DNA of 64,000 nucleotides from Bacteroidales bacterium (GTDB lineage Bacteria; Bacteroidota; Bacteroidia; Bacteroidales; ML635J-15): the NCBI GenBank assembly GCA_017551515.1, contig JAFZLK010000022.1, positions 44,056 through 108,055 of the forward strand, written 5' to 3'. Under the pieces are notes generated by a model. It did no database searches, had not been told where the DNA came from, and saw only the letters and a program-made list of their open reading frames with translations. Positions 49,247 to 59,600 of this stretch are shown piece after piece. The position numbers and the translations under genes were made by a program. Positions within the stretch are counted from its first letter, which is position 1, and the number at the start of each line of letters is the position of its first letter.

Positions 49247-52200
49247 TCTGTCAAGTTTTTGATTGAAATATCATTTATACTTATTATTTCGGCGAGTTCG
49301 TTTCTAAAATAATACCACACGTATTTAGAAATTTTCTTTCCACCGAAACCTTTAATCTTCGCTATTAAGTCGGCATATTTGAGGACCTGCACAGCATACT
49401 TTTTGTCATGCTTCTCCCCTCCGAATTTGTAGTCTAGAATAACCACCTCATTTTCAAATACCATAACCCTGTCGGGTCGCTTAAGTTTGTCGTCAATAGA
49501 ACTGGGATCGATAATATTGAACTCGTTATAAACCGTGCATCCTTCCTCAAACCAAGGCTTTATGTACGGATTTCTCAACGATGCCGAAATTTCATCAATC
49601 AGCGACTGCGTCATTGTCTTGTCTATCTCTCCGTTATAAAACAACTGCATCACCGAAGGCTGCACATCCTTTGCCGTAACAATATTTTCGAATATGGAAT
49701 GATACTTGGTTCCCTTCACGCGAGCCGACCATTCGCCCTCAACGGCATCTGACAAATGGTGAACAACGCCAACTCCGCCTTCTGGATTTTCGCAAATTGG
49801 ATATCTTCTCAAAATAGAATCATCTACATCGGGTAATGGCTGTTTTCCTTCTTTTGCAGCCAAACCGCCTTTTACATACGTCTTGACCTTATACCCATCC
49901 TCGTCCTTTTCTGCCAGCTCCCAACCATCCAATTCCGGATTGGAGAAATAGTCCCATAGCATATACGAAACATCCTTAGGCTCCAGCATCTCCTCTGTAT
50001 GCAAATCTGGCTTATCATTCTTCTTTTCTTTTTGCAGTGTACGATACGCAGAAACATACAATCCATATTTAGCGCGAGTGAAAGCAACATACAGCAAATT
50101 AAAGGACTCGATACGCAACCTGTTCAAATTCCGCTGATACTCGTCTGAAAATTTTGTCTGCACAAGATTCGACTTGTTTGCAACAGGAATCTGTAAATCA
50201 TGATTATCCTCTGGTGTAACAAACAGATAATCAACATTTCTCGAATCGCTAGTTACAAAATCCCAGTCACAAAAAGGAATAAAAATATAGTCGGACTCCA
50301 ATCCCTTCGACTTATGCACTGTCAGAACCTTTATCGCCTCCTGATTTTCGGGGATGGTAATCGTCTCCTCAATTCCACGTTCGTCCCAATATTCGACAAA
50401 CGCCTGCAAATCAGTTGACTTCACAGAGAAATTATGCACTACGTTCCTTAATGCTATTAGGAAAGGAATATTTGCTTCTATTTTGTTGAGTTTCATCTTA
50501 TCAACAAGAATGTCCATCACCTCGAATGCCTGTTTTCCCGAAAGACTTTCAATATCAACCGCTTTCTCCATATCCTTGAGAAGCTCATCCTTACTGAAAT
50601 TTTCATCAAAACCGTTACCATTAGCCTCAAGACTTTCAAGACGATACAAATATGCTGCCTCAACTAAGGAAATCATATCAGAAGGATTCAACAAGCTGCG
50701 CATATATGCAATTATCAACCTTACCGCCCTGTTCGACACCAAAAACAAAGCTTCGTTTGACACCACATCATAACATACATTAGGCTTCCTTTTTTCGATT
50801 GGAATATCACAGATAGTCCGTGCAATCAAACTAGCTTCGGGCTTCTTGCGCACCAAAATAGTGATCTGGCTAGGTTTAACGCCACATTCCGACTGTAAAC
50901 GCTCTATCTCCGCTAGTACCTTTCCGAAAATATACTTCTTTGCCTCCGCCTTCTTTTCCACTCCTTCGTACAGACTAACTTTTATTTCGGATGCCGCTTT
51001 CTTAATCACACCTTGTTCTACATCACTGAATAGCTTATCGTTGCCTTCTCCGAAAAAGCTGCTATTTTTCGAATATTCCTTTTCAAAAAAGTCGTTATTG
51101 AACTTTACTATGTCTTCTGCCGTCCTGTAATTGTCATTTAGCGAAACTTTTTTTGAAAACTCCTGGAGTTCCATTTTCTCTTTCAAACGCCATAGAATCC
51201 GCCAGTCGCCACCTCGCCACGAATAAATCGACTGCTTTATATCGCCGACGATTATGCTGGAATTATCCTTATGCGACAATGAATCCTCAAGCATAGTCCT
51301 GAAAATGTTCCACTGCTTGTCGCTCGTGTCCTGAAATTCGTCAATCATAAAATGATTGAACTTTGTGCCAACTTTCTCGAAAATGAATGGCATCACAGCA
51401 ACACTTCCGTTATCATCCCTGTAAGTTTCTATAATATCAGAAAGAACTGACGGCACCTCGGATAGCAGAAACATGGCATCTCGCTCAAGGTTTTCGCGCA
51501 GCATATCCATTGCCTTGTCAAGCAGCTTGACCAAATCGATGCAATCATAGATAACCAATGCAGTAGAATAGTCGGCAAAACTATTTTTCGTTTCAAAATC
51601 CTGAATTATTTCATTAACCTTATCAATATTAAACTGCGATGCACCTTTATTGAACCAAGATTTTGTACTGAATAAACATTTGGGATATTCATCAACTATT
51701 TCATGCAAAAAACTGAAATCCGCCTTTTTCCCATTAAGCTTCTGTAACCATTTATATGGATTCGCCGCTTTCTTTTCTTCTTTCTCTAGAACAATTTCAA
51801 TGTCAACTGCGCATTTCCTATAATTTGTGCAAAAAGAATCAATAATGTACTTCTGTTTTTCCTTGTAAGCATCCACATCGAAACCATTGGGACAACCCCT
51901 GTATTCAGACTCCATAGCCTTCAACACAAAGTCAAGTATTGCTTTTTTAGGCGACCATTTCTTATCGTTTTCGATGTTTGACTCAATAAGCGAAGCAATG
52001 CAATCGTTCAATTCACGATTCGTCTCTGCCTGCAACATAATATCATCAACGAGCTGAGAAATCACAATTTTAGTATTCAATTCCAACTCATAATTCTGCT
52101 GCATTCCGAGTTCATAAGTTAGATTACGGACAATTTTCTGAAAAAAACTATCAATAGTGGACACTGAAAAAAACGAATAGTCGTGCAGAACCTCTGTGAA

Positions 52201-52509
52201 AAACTTTCTTGCCCTCCTTATTATTTCAGTTCTACCAAGTTTTATCTTATTGTCAATTTTTTCTATTATGTCGTCAGTCTCCTTTCTTGCCTTCTCACTA
52301 AGCGTTCCGACATTGGAAATCTGGTATAGATACTTTACAATTCGCGACTTCATCTCCTCGCTGGCCTTGTTTGTAAAGGTTACAGCAAGAATATCCCTGT
52401 ATTCACCGCCAAGCAGCATCATAGCAATGAACTCGTAGGCTATCGTATATGTCTTGCCTGCCCCTGCCGACGCCGAATACACAAGAAGTTTTTCCGTCGA
52501 ATTGTACAT
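49243..52509 (-). CDS. UvrD/Rep-family helicase-nuclease, AddA/RecB-like
   Basis: The protein has 1088 residues. The superfamily 1A helicase motifs are Walker A SASAGAGKTYTIAYEFI (about residues 12-28), AVTFTNKASEEMK, HFMIDEFQDTSDKQW, IVGDIKQSIYSWRGGD, VLTVHKSKGLESDYIF and LLYVAFTRAK. The C-terminus has a RecB-type nuclease core, RPDRVMVFENEVVILDYKFGG (the D...D-x-K element, quoted in part). Such proteins process double-strand ends for recombination and degrade foreign linear DNA with an AddB-type partner, which is not seen here. The preceding gene is a small lipoprotein one base away, and a methyltransferase gene overlaps its end. Confidence 0.9.
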   Translation of the reverse strand: MYNSTEKLLVYSASAGAGKTYTIAYEFIAMMLLGGEYRDILAVTFTNKASEEMKSRIVKYLYQISNVGTLSEKARKETDDIIEKIDNKIKLGRTEIIRRARKFFTEVLHDYSFFSVSTIDSFFQKIVRNLTYELGMQQNYELELNTKIVISQLVDDIMLQAETNRELNDCIASLIESNIENDKKWSPKKAILDFVLKAMESEYRGCPNGFDVDAYKEKQKYIIDSFCTNYRKCAVDIEIVLEKEEKKAANPYKWLQKLNGKKADFSFLHEIVDEYPKCLFSTKSWFNKGASQFNIDKVNEIIQDFETKNSFADYSTALVIYDCIDLVKLLDKAMDMLRENLERDAMFLLSEVPSVLSDIIETYRDDNGSVAVMPFIFEKVGTKFNHFMIDEFQDTSDKQWNIFRTMLEDSLSHKDNSSIIVGDIKQSIYSWRGGDWRILWRLKEKMELQEFSKKVSLNDNYRTAEDIVKFNNDFFEKEYSKNSSFFGEGNDKLFSDVEQGVIKKAASEIKVSLYEGVEKKAEAKKYIFGKVLAEIERLQSECGVKPSQITILVRKKPEASLIARTICDIPIEKRKPNVCYDVVSNEALFLVSNRAVRLIIAYMRSLLNPSDMISLVEAAYLYRLESLEANGNGFDENFSKDELLKDMEKAVDIESLSGKQAFEVMDILVDKMKLNKIEANIPFLIALRNVVHNFSVKSTDLQAFVEYWDERGIEETITIPENQEAIKVLTVHKSKGLESDYIFIPFCDWDFVTSDSRNVDYLFVTPEDNHDLQIPVANKSNLVQTKFSDEYQRNLNRLRIESFNLLYVAFTRAKYGLYVSAYRTLQKEKKNDKPDLHTEEMLEPKDVSYMLWDYFSNPELDGWELAEKDEDGYKVKTYVKGGLAAKEGKQPLPDVDDSILRRYPICENPEGGVGVVHHLSDAVEGEWSARVKGTKYHSIFENIVTAKDVQPSVMQLFYNGEIDKTMTQSLIDEISASLRNPYIKPWFEEGCTVYNEFNIIDPSSIDDKLKRPDRVMVFENEVVILDYKFGGEKHDKKYAVQVLKYADLIAKIKGFGGKKISKYVWYYFRNELAEIISINDISIKNLTE

Positions 52510-52510
52510 A

Positions 52511-52807
52511 TTACCTTACTGTATATTCGACGATTTCACATTCAACGACATTAACAGTTGTATCCCATACATTTGGAAACTTTACTACATTTATATCGTA
52601 ACTTCCGACCACCCTATCTGCTTTCCGTACATTTCCTGTCTCAATATCACCAATCTTTTCGTTGTTGATACGAAGTTCAACTGTTTCCCCATACTTATTT
52701 ATTACTGCAATGGTTCCTGTATGGTTAAGTTCACAAGTATTCTTCACTCTACACGAAATCGCTGTCAATGACATAATTAGTACAACTAACAATGCTATCT
52801 TTTTCAT
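52511..52807 (-). CDS. Small lipoprotein of unknown function
   Basis: The protein has 98 residues. The signal MKKIALLVVLIMSLTAISC gives a lipobox Cys at residue 19. The mature part (NHTGTIAVINKYGETVELRI, KADRVVGSYDINVVKFPN, VVECEIVEYTVR) is strand-rich, like a small beta-sandwich. No family is recognised. A TACCTTTG box (minus, 52823-52830) lies 15 bases upstream and probably serves the whole lipoprotein-AddA-methyltransferase run, since only one base separates this gene from the helicase gene. Confidence 0.75.
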   Translation of the reverse strand: MKKIALLVVLIMSLTAISCRVKNTCELNHTGTIAVINKYGETVELRINNEKIGDIETGNVRKADRVVGSYDINVVKFPNVWDTTVNVVECEIVEYTVR

Positions 52808-52863
52808 ATATTATTTTTTTGCCAAAGGTAACTATTTTTTTGATAAGGAACAAAACAAGCGAA

Positions 52864-52978
52864 AAGGCTAAAAAGGCTGGCAGTCTGGATGTCTTGCAGT
52901 CGAACAGCCGAAATATCCGGATACCAGACTGATAGACCGCCAGGCCGTTAGACTGAAGACTGTTAGACCGTTAGCCTT
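52864..52978. repeat. Nested inverted repeat overlapping the end of the YhcC-like gene
   Basis: AAGGCTAA (52864-52871) pairs with TTAGCCTT (52971-52978), and CAGTCTGG (52881-52888) pairs with CCAGACTG (52924-52931). The interior holds the palindrome ATCCGGAT. The right arm contains the last codon and stop of the gene at 52971-53909. Possible REP/MITE that doubles as a terminator. Confidence 0.6.
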
Positions 52979-53909
52979 TGCTGTTCCTTCCCTGAAACAT
53001 TCCATTTTTTTTCATAAACGCATTCACGATGTGCGACACCTCGAAGTTTTTACGTCCGTTCCAGTCGGGATACAACACCATCTCGCGCGGTGATTCGCTT
53101 GTCAGGCGTTCCACTATAATTTCGGGATTAAGGATGTCCAAGAAATTTGAAACTATGCGCACATAATTCTCTAACGACAAGTCGGCAAATGCAGATTTGT
53201 TTTCATCATACAACTTTTCTAACCTTGTGCCCCTTAGCACTTGCATCTGATGCAACTTGAGAGTTGATATTGGCAACTGGGAAATTCTTTCCGCATGAAG
53301 ATAAAAGTCCTCCTCACTTTCGTACGGCAAACCCAAAATCAAATGCACGCCCGACATTATTCCATATTTCTGCACAAGCATAATCGCATCAACCGCCTGC
53401 TCGTATGTATGACCACGATTTATAAGTTCGAGCGTTGAATTTTTTGTTGATTCCAGACCGAACTCTATTTCCACATACTTTTCCTTTGCATAGTCGGCAA
53501 GAAGACGCATAATCTCATCGTCAACACAATCGGGACGAGTGGAAATAACCAATCCAATAACGCCATCTACCAACAATGCCTCTTCATATTTCCGCCTAAG
53601 CGCATTTATATTGTCGTAAGTATTCGTATAAGTCTGAAAATAAGCTAGATATTTTTGTGCATTATACTTCGGGCTGAAAAAATCTATCCCTTTGCGAAGC
53701 TGCTCCGAAATGGAATCGTCCGAATTGCAATAAAACGGCGAGAAACTTTTGTTGGTGCAGTAAATGCAACCGTCAGTGCTAATTTTTCCATCGCGGTTGG
53801 GACAAGTAAACCCGGCATTCACAGAAATCTTCTGCACCCGCTGACCAAAAGTCCTGCGGATGTACGACGAATAGTCGTTCCACTGCAATATGCCACCATC
53901 ATTTGCCAT
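52971..53909 (-). CDS. Radical SAM protein, TIGR01212/YhcC family
   Basis: The protein has 312 residues. It begins LQWNDYSSYIRRTFGQRVQK and VNAGFTCPNRDGKISTDGC, followed by IYCTNKSF: the CxxxxxxxxxCxxC cluster spacing typical of YhcC-like radical SAM proteins. Then come FSPFYCNSDDSISEQLRKG, AYFQTYTNTYDNINALR, VEIEFGLESTKNSTLELINR, and SGVHLILGLPYESEEDFY. The family is widespread and thought to act on tRNA or sulfur chemistry, but the reaction is not settled. Its start overlaps the rhomboid gene end by 11 bases, giving an operon of inositol phosphatase, rhomboid and this gene. The stop lies in a repeat, so the last residues (GRNSKG) may be repeat-derived. Confidence 0.9.
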   Translation of the reverse strand: MANDGGILQWNDYSSYIRRTFGQRVQKISVNAGFTCPNRDGKISTDGCIYCTNKSFSPFYCNSDDSISEQLRKGIDFFSPKYNAQKYLAYFQTYTNTYDNINALRRKYEEALLVDGVIGLVISTRPDCVDDEIMRLLADYAKEKYVEIEFGLESTKNSTLELINRGHTYEQAVDAIMLVQKYGIMSGVHLILGLPYESEEDFYLHAERISQLPISTLKLHQMQVLRGTRLEKLYDENKSAFADLSLENYVRIVSNFLDILNPEIIVERLTSESPREMVLYPDWNGRKNFEVSHIVNAFMKKNGMFQGRNSKG

Positions 53910-54588
53910 TGTTTTTCCCGCTGTTATAATGGTATTTTATTTCATAATCCGAATCATCGAGCGTTGAATTGTAATCGTAGTCATCATCAAATTCATCGTC
54001 ATCCAAACTTTCTGGCTTTTCGGTCTTTATTGGGAAGATAAAGGCGCAGACCAAACCCGTTACAGCGCCCGCCAGATGTCCTTCCCAGCTAATGCCAGTA
54101 TTCTGCGGATAAAGTCCCCACACCATACTGCCGTACAGGAATACAATTATCAGCGACACAGCCATATTGCGTATGTTTCCGCTCCTAACGCCGACCGTAA
54201 AAATGTTTGCAGCAAAGGCGTATATCATTCCGCTCGCACCAATGTGAACGCCTCCCGATGCAATTAGCCAGGTAATTATGCCCGAAAAGAAATAAGAAAT
54301 TAGAAAAACATGCAACGCCTTTTCTGGATAGAAATAGAACAGCATGGTTCCCAGCACAATAAAGCTGACGGTATTAGCAAAAATATGCGATAGTCCGCCG
54401 TGCAGGAACGGCATTGTGAGGATTCCAAACCAGTGCGAAATTTCGCGCGGCATTAGTCCATATTGCGACAAACTGACATTGAGCAGACCTTCCGCGGCAA
54501 ACATCAGCCAAGCCAATGCCATAAAGAAGGCAGGGATTACCGATGCCGAAAAAAGTCGCCTTAATTCTATTTTGCCGTCATTATTCAT
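53899..54588 (-). CDS. Rhomboid-family intramembrane serine protease
   Basis: The protein has 229 residues and about six membrane segments (FFMALAWLMFAAEGL, HIFANTVSFIVLGTMLFYF, FLISYFFSGIITWLIAS). The catalytic serine is in HIGASGMIYAFAANIF (GxSG) and the histidine in WEGHLAGAVTGLVCAF. An HGGLSHIFAN loop precedes. The C-terminus is a short acidic cytoplasmic tail (DDDEFDDDYDYN). It cleaves transmembrane substrates in the inner membrane; targets are unknown. It overlaps the upstream inositol-phosphatase-family gene by 8 bases and the downstream radical SAM gene by 11. Confidence 0.92.
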   Translation of the reverse strand: MNNDGKIELRRLFSASVIPAFFMALAWLMFAAEGLLNVSLSQYGLMPREISHWFGILTMPFLHGGLSHIFANTVSFIVLGTMLFYFYPEKALHVFLISYFFSGIITWLIASGGVHIGASGMIYAFAANIFTVGVRSGNIRNMAVSLIIVFLYGSMVWGLYPQNTGISWEGHLAGAVTGLVCAFIFPIKTEKPESLDDDEFDDDYDYNSTLDDSDYEIKYHYNSGKNNGK

Positions 54589-55372
54589 TCATGAACTTTT
54601 TTACAACTGCTGAAAATTCATCAAAAATCAGTGCATTTGTCGCAACCATTTCTCCGCCAAACAGATAATTGTTACCGCACGAGAAATCGCAAACCTTACC
54701 GCCTGCCTCCTGCAAGATTATGATTCCTGCCGCAACATCGTATGGCTTCAGGTCGTACTCATAGAAAGCATCGAACCTTCCTGCAGCGACATAGGCCATA
54801 TCCACAGCCGCCGAACCCAAGCGACGGACACCCTGTGCATGTGTGACAAAATATTTCATCAAGTCGATGTATCTGTCAATAATATCGAACCTATTGTATG
54901 GGAAGCCAGTTGCAACAAAAGAATTTGCTATTGCACCAACTTTTGACACCGAAATTTTCTTTCCGTTAAGCCAAGCGCCTCCATTCTTGTAAGCAGAAAA
55001 GCATTCCTTCAAGCCAACTTCATAGACCACGCCGACAACGATTTCATCATTCTTTTTCAAAGCAATACTTACCGAACAAGGATAAATTCCGTGAATGAAA
55101 TTTGATGTGCCATCTATCGGGTCAACTATCCAATTGTAAACCTCGCCAACCTTCTGCGAGGACTTTTCCTCGGCGATAAAACCTGCCTCTGGCAAAATCT
55201 GCATCAGTTCCGACACAATGAACTTTTCGGTTTTCTTGTCAATTTCTGTAACGAAATCGTTCTTGCCCTTTGCATCAATGGCATAATCGACATTATTTAT
55301 ATGGCTTCTAATAATTTCAGTGGCATTCTCAGCCACAAAAATCGTTTTCTTGCAAATATCTTCTAGGTTCAT
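54581..55372 (-). CDS. Inositol monophosphatase-family protein
   Basis: The protein has 263 residues. The two metal-binding signatures are VDPIDGTSNFIHGIYP and YDVAAGIIILQEAGG, with FIAEEKSS supplying the Glu of motif A. The family hydrolyses inositol-1-phosphate or related sugar phosphates (SuhB, CysQ, FBPase-like); the particular substrate is not evident. It heads the three-gene overlap with rhomboid and the YhcC-like radical SAM gene. A 37-base gap separates it from the abiH gene upstream. The defence genes therefore end here, and they may read through into this operon. Confidence 0.92.
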   Translation of the reverse strand: MNLEDICKKTIFVAENATEIIRSHINNVDYAIDAKGKNDFVTEIDKKTEKFIVSELMQILPEAGFIAEEKSSQKVGEVYNWIVDPIDGTSNFIHGIYPCSVSIALKKNDEIVVGVVYEVGLKECFSAYKNGGAWLNGKKISVSKVGAIANSFVATGFPYNRFDIIDRYIDLMKYFVTHAQGVRRLGSAAVDMAYVAAGRFDAFYEYDLKPYDVAAGIIILQEAGGKVCDFSCGNNYLFGGEMVATNALIFDEFSAVVKKFMNE

Positions 55373-55409
55373 AAGTTTAATTTCTTGTTATATTAAATTA
55401 CTATTTTTT

Positions 55410-56633
55410 TCATTCCGCCTGTGGCATTGGTTCACACTGGGTTTTGTTTACTACACGGTCGCGCATGAGTTTCATATCGGTAAAGTTTCGGGAAATGTTC
55501 TGCACTATTTCCATATAGTTGTCCGTATCGCCATTCTTGTAGTAAAACGGTTTTATCGAAATGCAATTTTTGTGTTCGAAAAGAGTGTTGAGCAAAGTCC
55601 CGTCCGACTGACCGCACGAATGCCCGATTATGAATATCTGATATGGCGAAGATTCCATAAACGCAAGCAGTTTCCTATATGCCGGAGCTTCGAGGTACTT
55701 TATTGTTTTTATGTTTTTCAAGCTCTCCTTGTCGTTTCTTTTCTGCAGATCCTTGAATGTCTTGTCTTGCTCGTCACCATATCCAAATATTATGTTTTCG
55801 AAATTATTCAATGTGCCGTGGATATGATTGACAATAAATTTATCGGAATTCTTGGGGAAATATTTGTCTGCAATATCGGTATAATTAAAATTCAGGAGTA
55901 TTATTCTATCAGGCAGCAAGAGTTCTGCTGGGTAAGCCGTAGTTTCGTCCTTTATGCAATCGATAGTGCCACCTTTTTCCTTAAATTCCTTTATATGACT
56001 TGCATTGTACTGTATTTTATGATAGCCGTCTATCAATTCATTCAGCTTTTGATCCTTGTATTTCAACCTGTCATCAATGATGTCCCAGAAAACATTGGAC
56101 GAGCTGACGGCAACATCCTTTGCCAATATCGGTTTGAACAAAATGCTTTCTATGTCGTAGTTTATTGAAGGGTTTGGAGTGTTTTTCTCAATTTCCTTAA
56201 GGTATTCCGCCAGATATTTCTTGATAATGCTTAGCTCATTGTTGATGCTTTTTATTTCATCGCTGTTATCAATCGAAGTCAGCAAATTGTAGTACTCATT
56301 TTCAATGTCCACCCATTTCTTGTCATTCAGTTCCCTTATTATTCCTTGAAACAATTTAGAAGGTATGACCTTGAATTTATCTTTCTGGCTTTGGATATTG
56401 TTCAATATGTCATAGATACTCAATTTGTTAAAAGTGCTGGCATCGGCATAATAACTGCTCCATATACCATAGTTGATTATCAATTTGCAAAGACCATCAT
56501 CGCTTTCATTCGTATTTTCGGATTTTAGTTTATTTATTCTTTCCGCCCAATACCAATCTATGAAATCAGCATAACTTGTTTTCAGTCCGTATGCCAGGTC
56601 AAAGCCGTTGCCGATGAGAATGATTCTGTTCAT
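55410..56633 (-). CDS. AbiH-family abortive infection protein
   Basis: The protein has 407 residues. Family marks are MNRIILIGNGFDLAYGLKTS at the start (GNGFDL at 8-13), YADFIDWYW, WVDIENEYYNLL, IILLNFNYTDIADKY, FIVNHIHGTLNNFENIIFGY with GDEQD, and FIIGHSCGQSDGTLLNTLFE. AbiH from Lactococcus blocks phage multiplication; the mechanism and substrate are not known to me. The GNGFDLA motif suggests a nucleotide-binding fold. Its ATG overlaps the KAP gene stop by one base (TAATG), implying co-translation. A scrap of a second abiH start lies at 63029-63067. Confidence 0.9.
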   Translation of the reverse strand: MNRIILIGNGFDLAYGLKTSYADFIDWYWAERINKLKSENTNESDDGLCKLIINYGIWSSYYADASTFNKLSIYDILNNIQSQKDKFKVIPSKLFQGIIRELNDKKWVDIENEYYNLLTSIDNSDEIKSINNELSIIKKYLAEYLKEIEKNTPNPSINYDIESILFKPILAKDVAVSSSNVFWDIIDDRLKYKDQKLNELIDGYHKIQYNASHIKEFKEKGGTIDCIKDETTAYPAELLLPDRIILLNFNYTDIADKYFPKNSDKFIVNHIHGTLNNFENIIFGYGDEQDKTFKDLQKRNDKESLKNIKTIKYLEAPAYRKLLAFMESSPYQIFIIGHSCGQSDGTLLNTLFEHKNCISIKPFYYKNGDTDNYMEIVQNISRNFTDMKLMRDRVVNKTQCEPMPQAE

Positions 56634-59600
56634 TATTGAAATCTTATAATTAAATCATCAACTTTATTGTCATTAGGATTAGAATCTTTATATGATTGCA
56701 ATGCACCTCGTAACATATCTTTATTATATGTTTTCTTCAACTCAATACAAGCCAACACACTGAAAGTTAGTTCTAAATTTCTATTCTTGTTTATATTCTC
56801 TGTCATCATTTTCACGATTTCTGTTTTTTGCTCATCTGTTCCTTTAATTGCAACAACAGACAAATAACCTTCATTATTTTCAAATTGAGACGAATTTTCT
56901 TTGCTAAAACAACTTATCGCCAACCCTAATAATGATTGAGGCAATTCATTGATATATTTTGCATCTTTAGTTTTTATGACATCTATAAAGAATGTTTTGA
57001 TCTTATCGTCTTTAATAAGATGTTCAATTAAATTTGATATTCCTGGTTTTGAAATATTTTCACATAATGAAATTACTTTATTCTTTATTTTACTATCATC
57101 CAATGCATATACTCCATTTTCATCTTTCTGCAAAATACAAAACTCTATTAATGGAATTAGTAGTTCTGGATTGGTTTCATAATCATTGTCATTTATTATA
57201 GAATTCGCGAATGGTTTCAATTTGAAATTATGTTCTCTTAATTCTAATAATTTTGAATAAGTATACGATTTATCAACAGAAACCATCTTGATTACTTGAA
57301 CATCGGTAATATATCCATCGCCAATTCTGTATAATTTTATTATAGTATCAATTAAAAAATGAAGACTTTCTATTTCTGATTTGACCTCATCCAATATAAA
57401 TGTATTTTTCCCATTAACAGCTCTACACCATAATAATTTATTATTCAAAGTCGTCATCTGTTGTGAATTAATTATTGCTCTGTCTGGAATTAGCATAAAA
57501 AAATTGGCAACATATTTAATAAAAGATAGTATCTGATCCTTATTTTTATTGGTTGTATCACCTATTATTGTGTTAAGTTTTTCTATTAGTTTAGAATAGC
57601 ATTCTCCATCAATATTTATCTTGTTTTTCAACAACCATAATAAATTTTTTGTTTCGTTATTATCCCCTAATGTTATCTTTTCAATGTAATAATTTATTAA
57701 ATCACTAGTGAAAAACATTTCTTTTTGGTCTTGTGAATAATCAATATCCTGGTAAATATCAACTATCTTAAATAATTTTCCGATAAATATATTCAATCGC
57801 ACACAATCCTCCCTTGATTTAAATTTCCTCAATGCAGTTTTTACTAATACTTCATTAACTTTATCTCCCGTTAATTGACTATCAATATTTGTGCTAGTTA
57901 TATTAGATATTATATTATCCTTTAATTCTGGAAGATCATTAGCATCTAACAATGAAGCAAAATGGCAAAGGTTCTCTAATTTTGAACCATCTATTCCTCC
58001 TATATATACATAATATGAGTTGTTAAATAAATATCCTTTAAACAAAGAATCTATTTCTATTAAAAATGTGTTTGGCAGATTAATGGAACTGGACAATGAA
58101 GATATAAATTCAAGACTATTTATAATCTGCGCATCAGACTTAGATTTTAAATTCTCTTTTGTTTCCTTTTTTATTAGATCCAATACAATATCATTGCTAT
58201 CCTGATTATTGTTTAAATATTTAGATACTTCTTCTATATTATATGATGCAATATTATTCTTAACATCCGTAGGTACATTGTCAAATATAGCATCACTATT
58301 TGTCAAAATATGAAGCAAATCTGGCATTTTTGTATTTCGAATAATTGGAGCCGCAACTCTCAAAAAGGCGGATAAAGAAATATCTTTTCCCCTTTTATTA
58401 TTCTCTTCATTCTCTTCTTTATTCTCTTTTTTCTCTTCATTAGGATTATATTTTTTCAATTCATTTGCATCATTAACAACTTTTTTATAAAAATCATAAT
58501 ATTCCTCTCTAAGTATTAATACAATGCATATCATTGATTCATTTTTCTGTGCAAATTCATCGGAATATAAATCTAACTCAGAAGCAAGATTGTTAAACAA
58601 TTGGATTATTCTCCTAGGATTAGTAGCAAATTCCTTACTGCATAAGGCTATCGTATCGTCATTATATCCAAGTTTATACTTACGGTTTAATTCTTTTGCA
58701 AACGCATTTAATTCTGTAGATTGATGTGGTTTAATTCTTATTGTTACATTAAAGAATTTACGCAAGAACTCTTCTTTTTCTTTATTACAATCTTGCTCTA
58801 TATTGCTTTTTGAAAATAAATTTTGTTTTAATGCTTCGTCGTCAACAGGTATCACAAAAATAACATTCAATTTTTCATCACTTAAGAATGTTTTTATATC
58901 TGTTAGTAATTGATATGCCATCTCAGTATGGCATCTGTCAATATTATCAATCACAATTACTAATTTTTCAACACCAGTAATAGATTTGGGCGTAACTTTA
59001 ATATATTTAAAAATCATTTCTAAGCAATTGTCTTTCTTAAATGCATTTGAAATCATTTCCTTGAAACATTTCTCAAATTGCTCTGGTGCAAATAAATGGG
59101 GTTTGCTAATTTGTATTTTTAATTTCTGGAATACGCCATTAAAAACGGTTATTAGCAAACCTGCCAATGTGAAAATAGAGGAAAGCGAAATCTTCCAATC
59201 GTCAGGAACAATAGGAATACTATTTATAATTACTAAAATTATCAACAAAGAGAGAACTATCACAAATAAATAATTGTTAGATATATGTGTTTTCGGTTCT
59301 GCTTCTGCTGTCTCAGATTGATAAAATCTTTGCATTTCTTCAGTTTTGTCATATTTCAGTTCTTCTTGAACTTTTAACAAAAACATTCTGCGAAAAGAGT
59401 CATTAGCATACTTCCAAGCATCGTATGTAATAAATTTTACTTCATCAGTTTCCAATTTTTCTCGTACCGTTTTTAATATAGATGATTTTCCTGTTCCCCA
59501 ACCACCAAATAGACCGATTGTAAATACTCTATTCTTTGGCGTATTAGAAATAACATCAGATAGATTATTCGCATATACTTCCGTTTTTAAAATATCATTG

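Noticed and set aside
53899..53909. 11-base overlap of rhomboid and radical SAM genes as a frameshift fusion
   Set aside because: Both proteins are complete and of normal length; overlap is simple operon packing.
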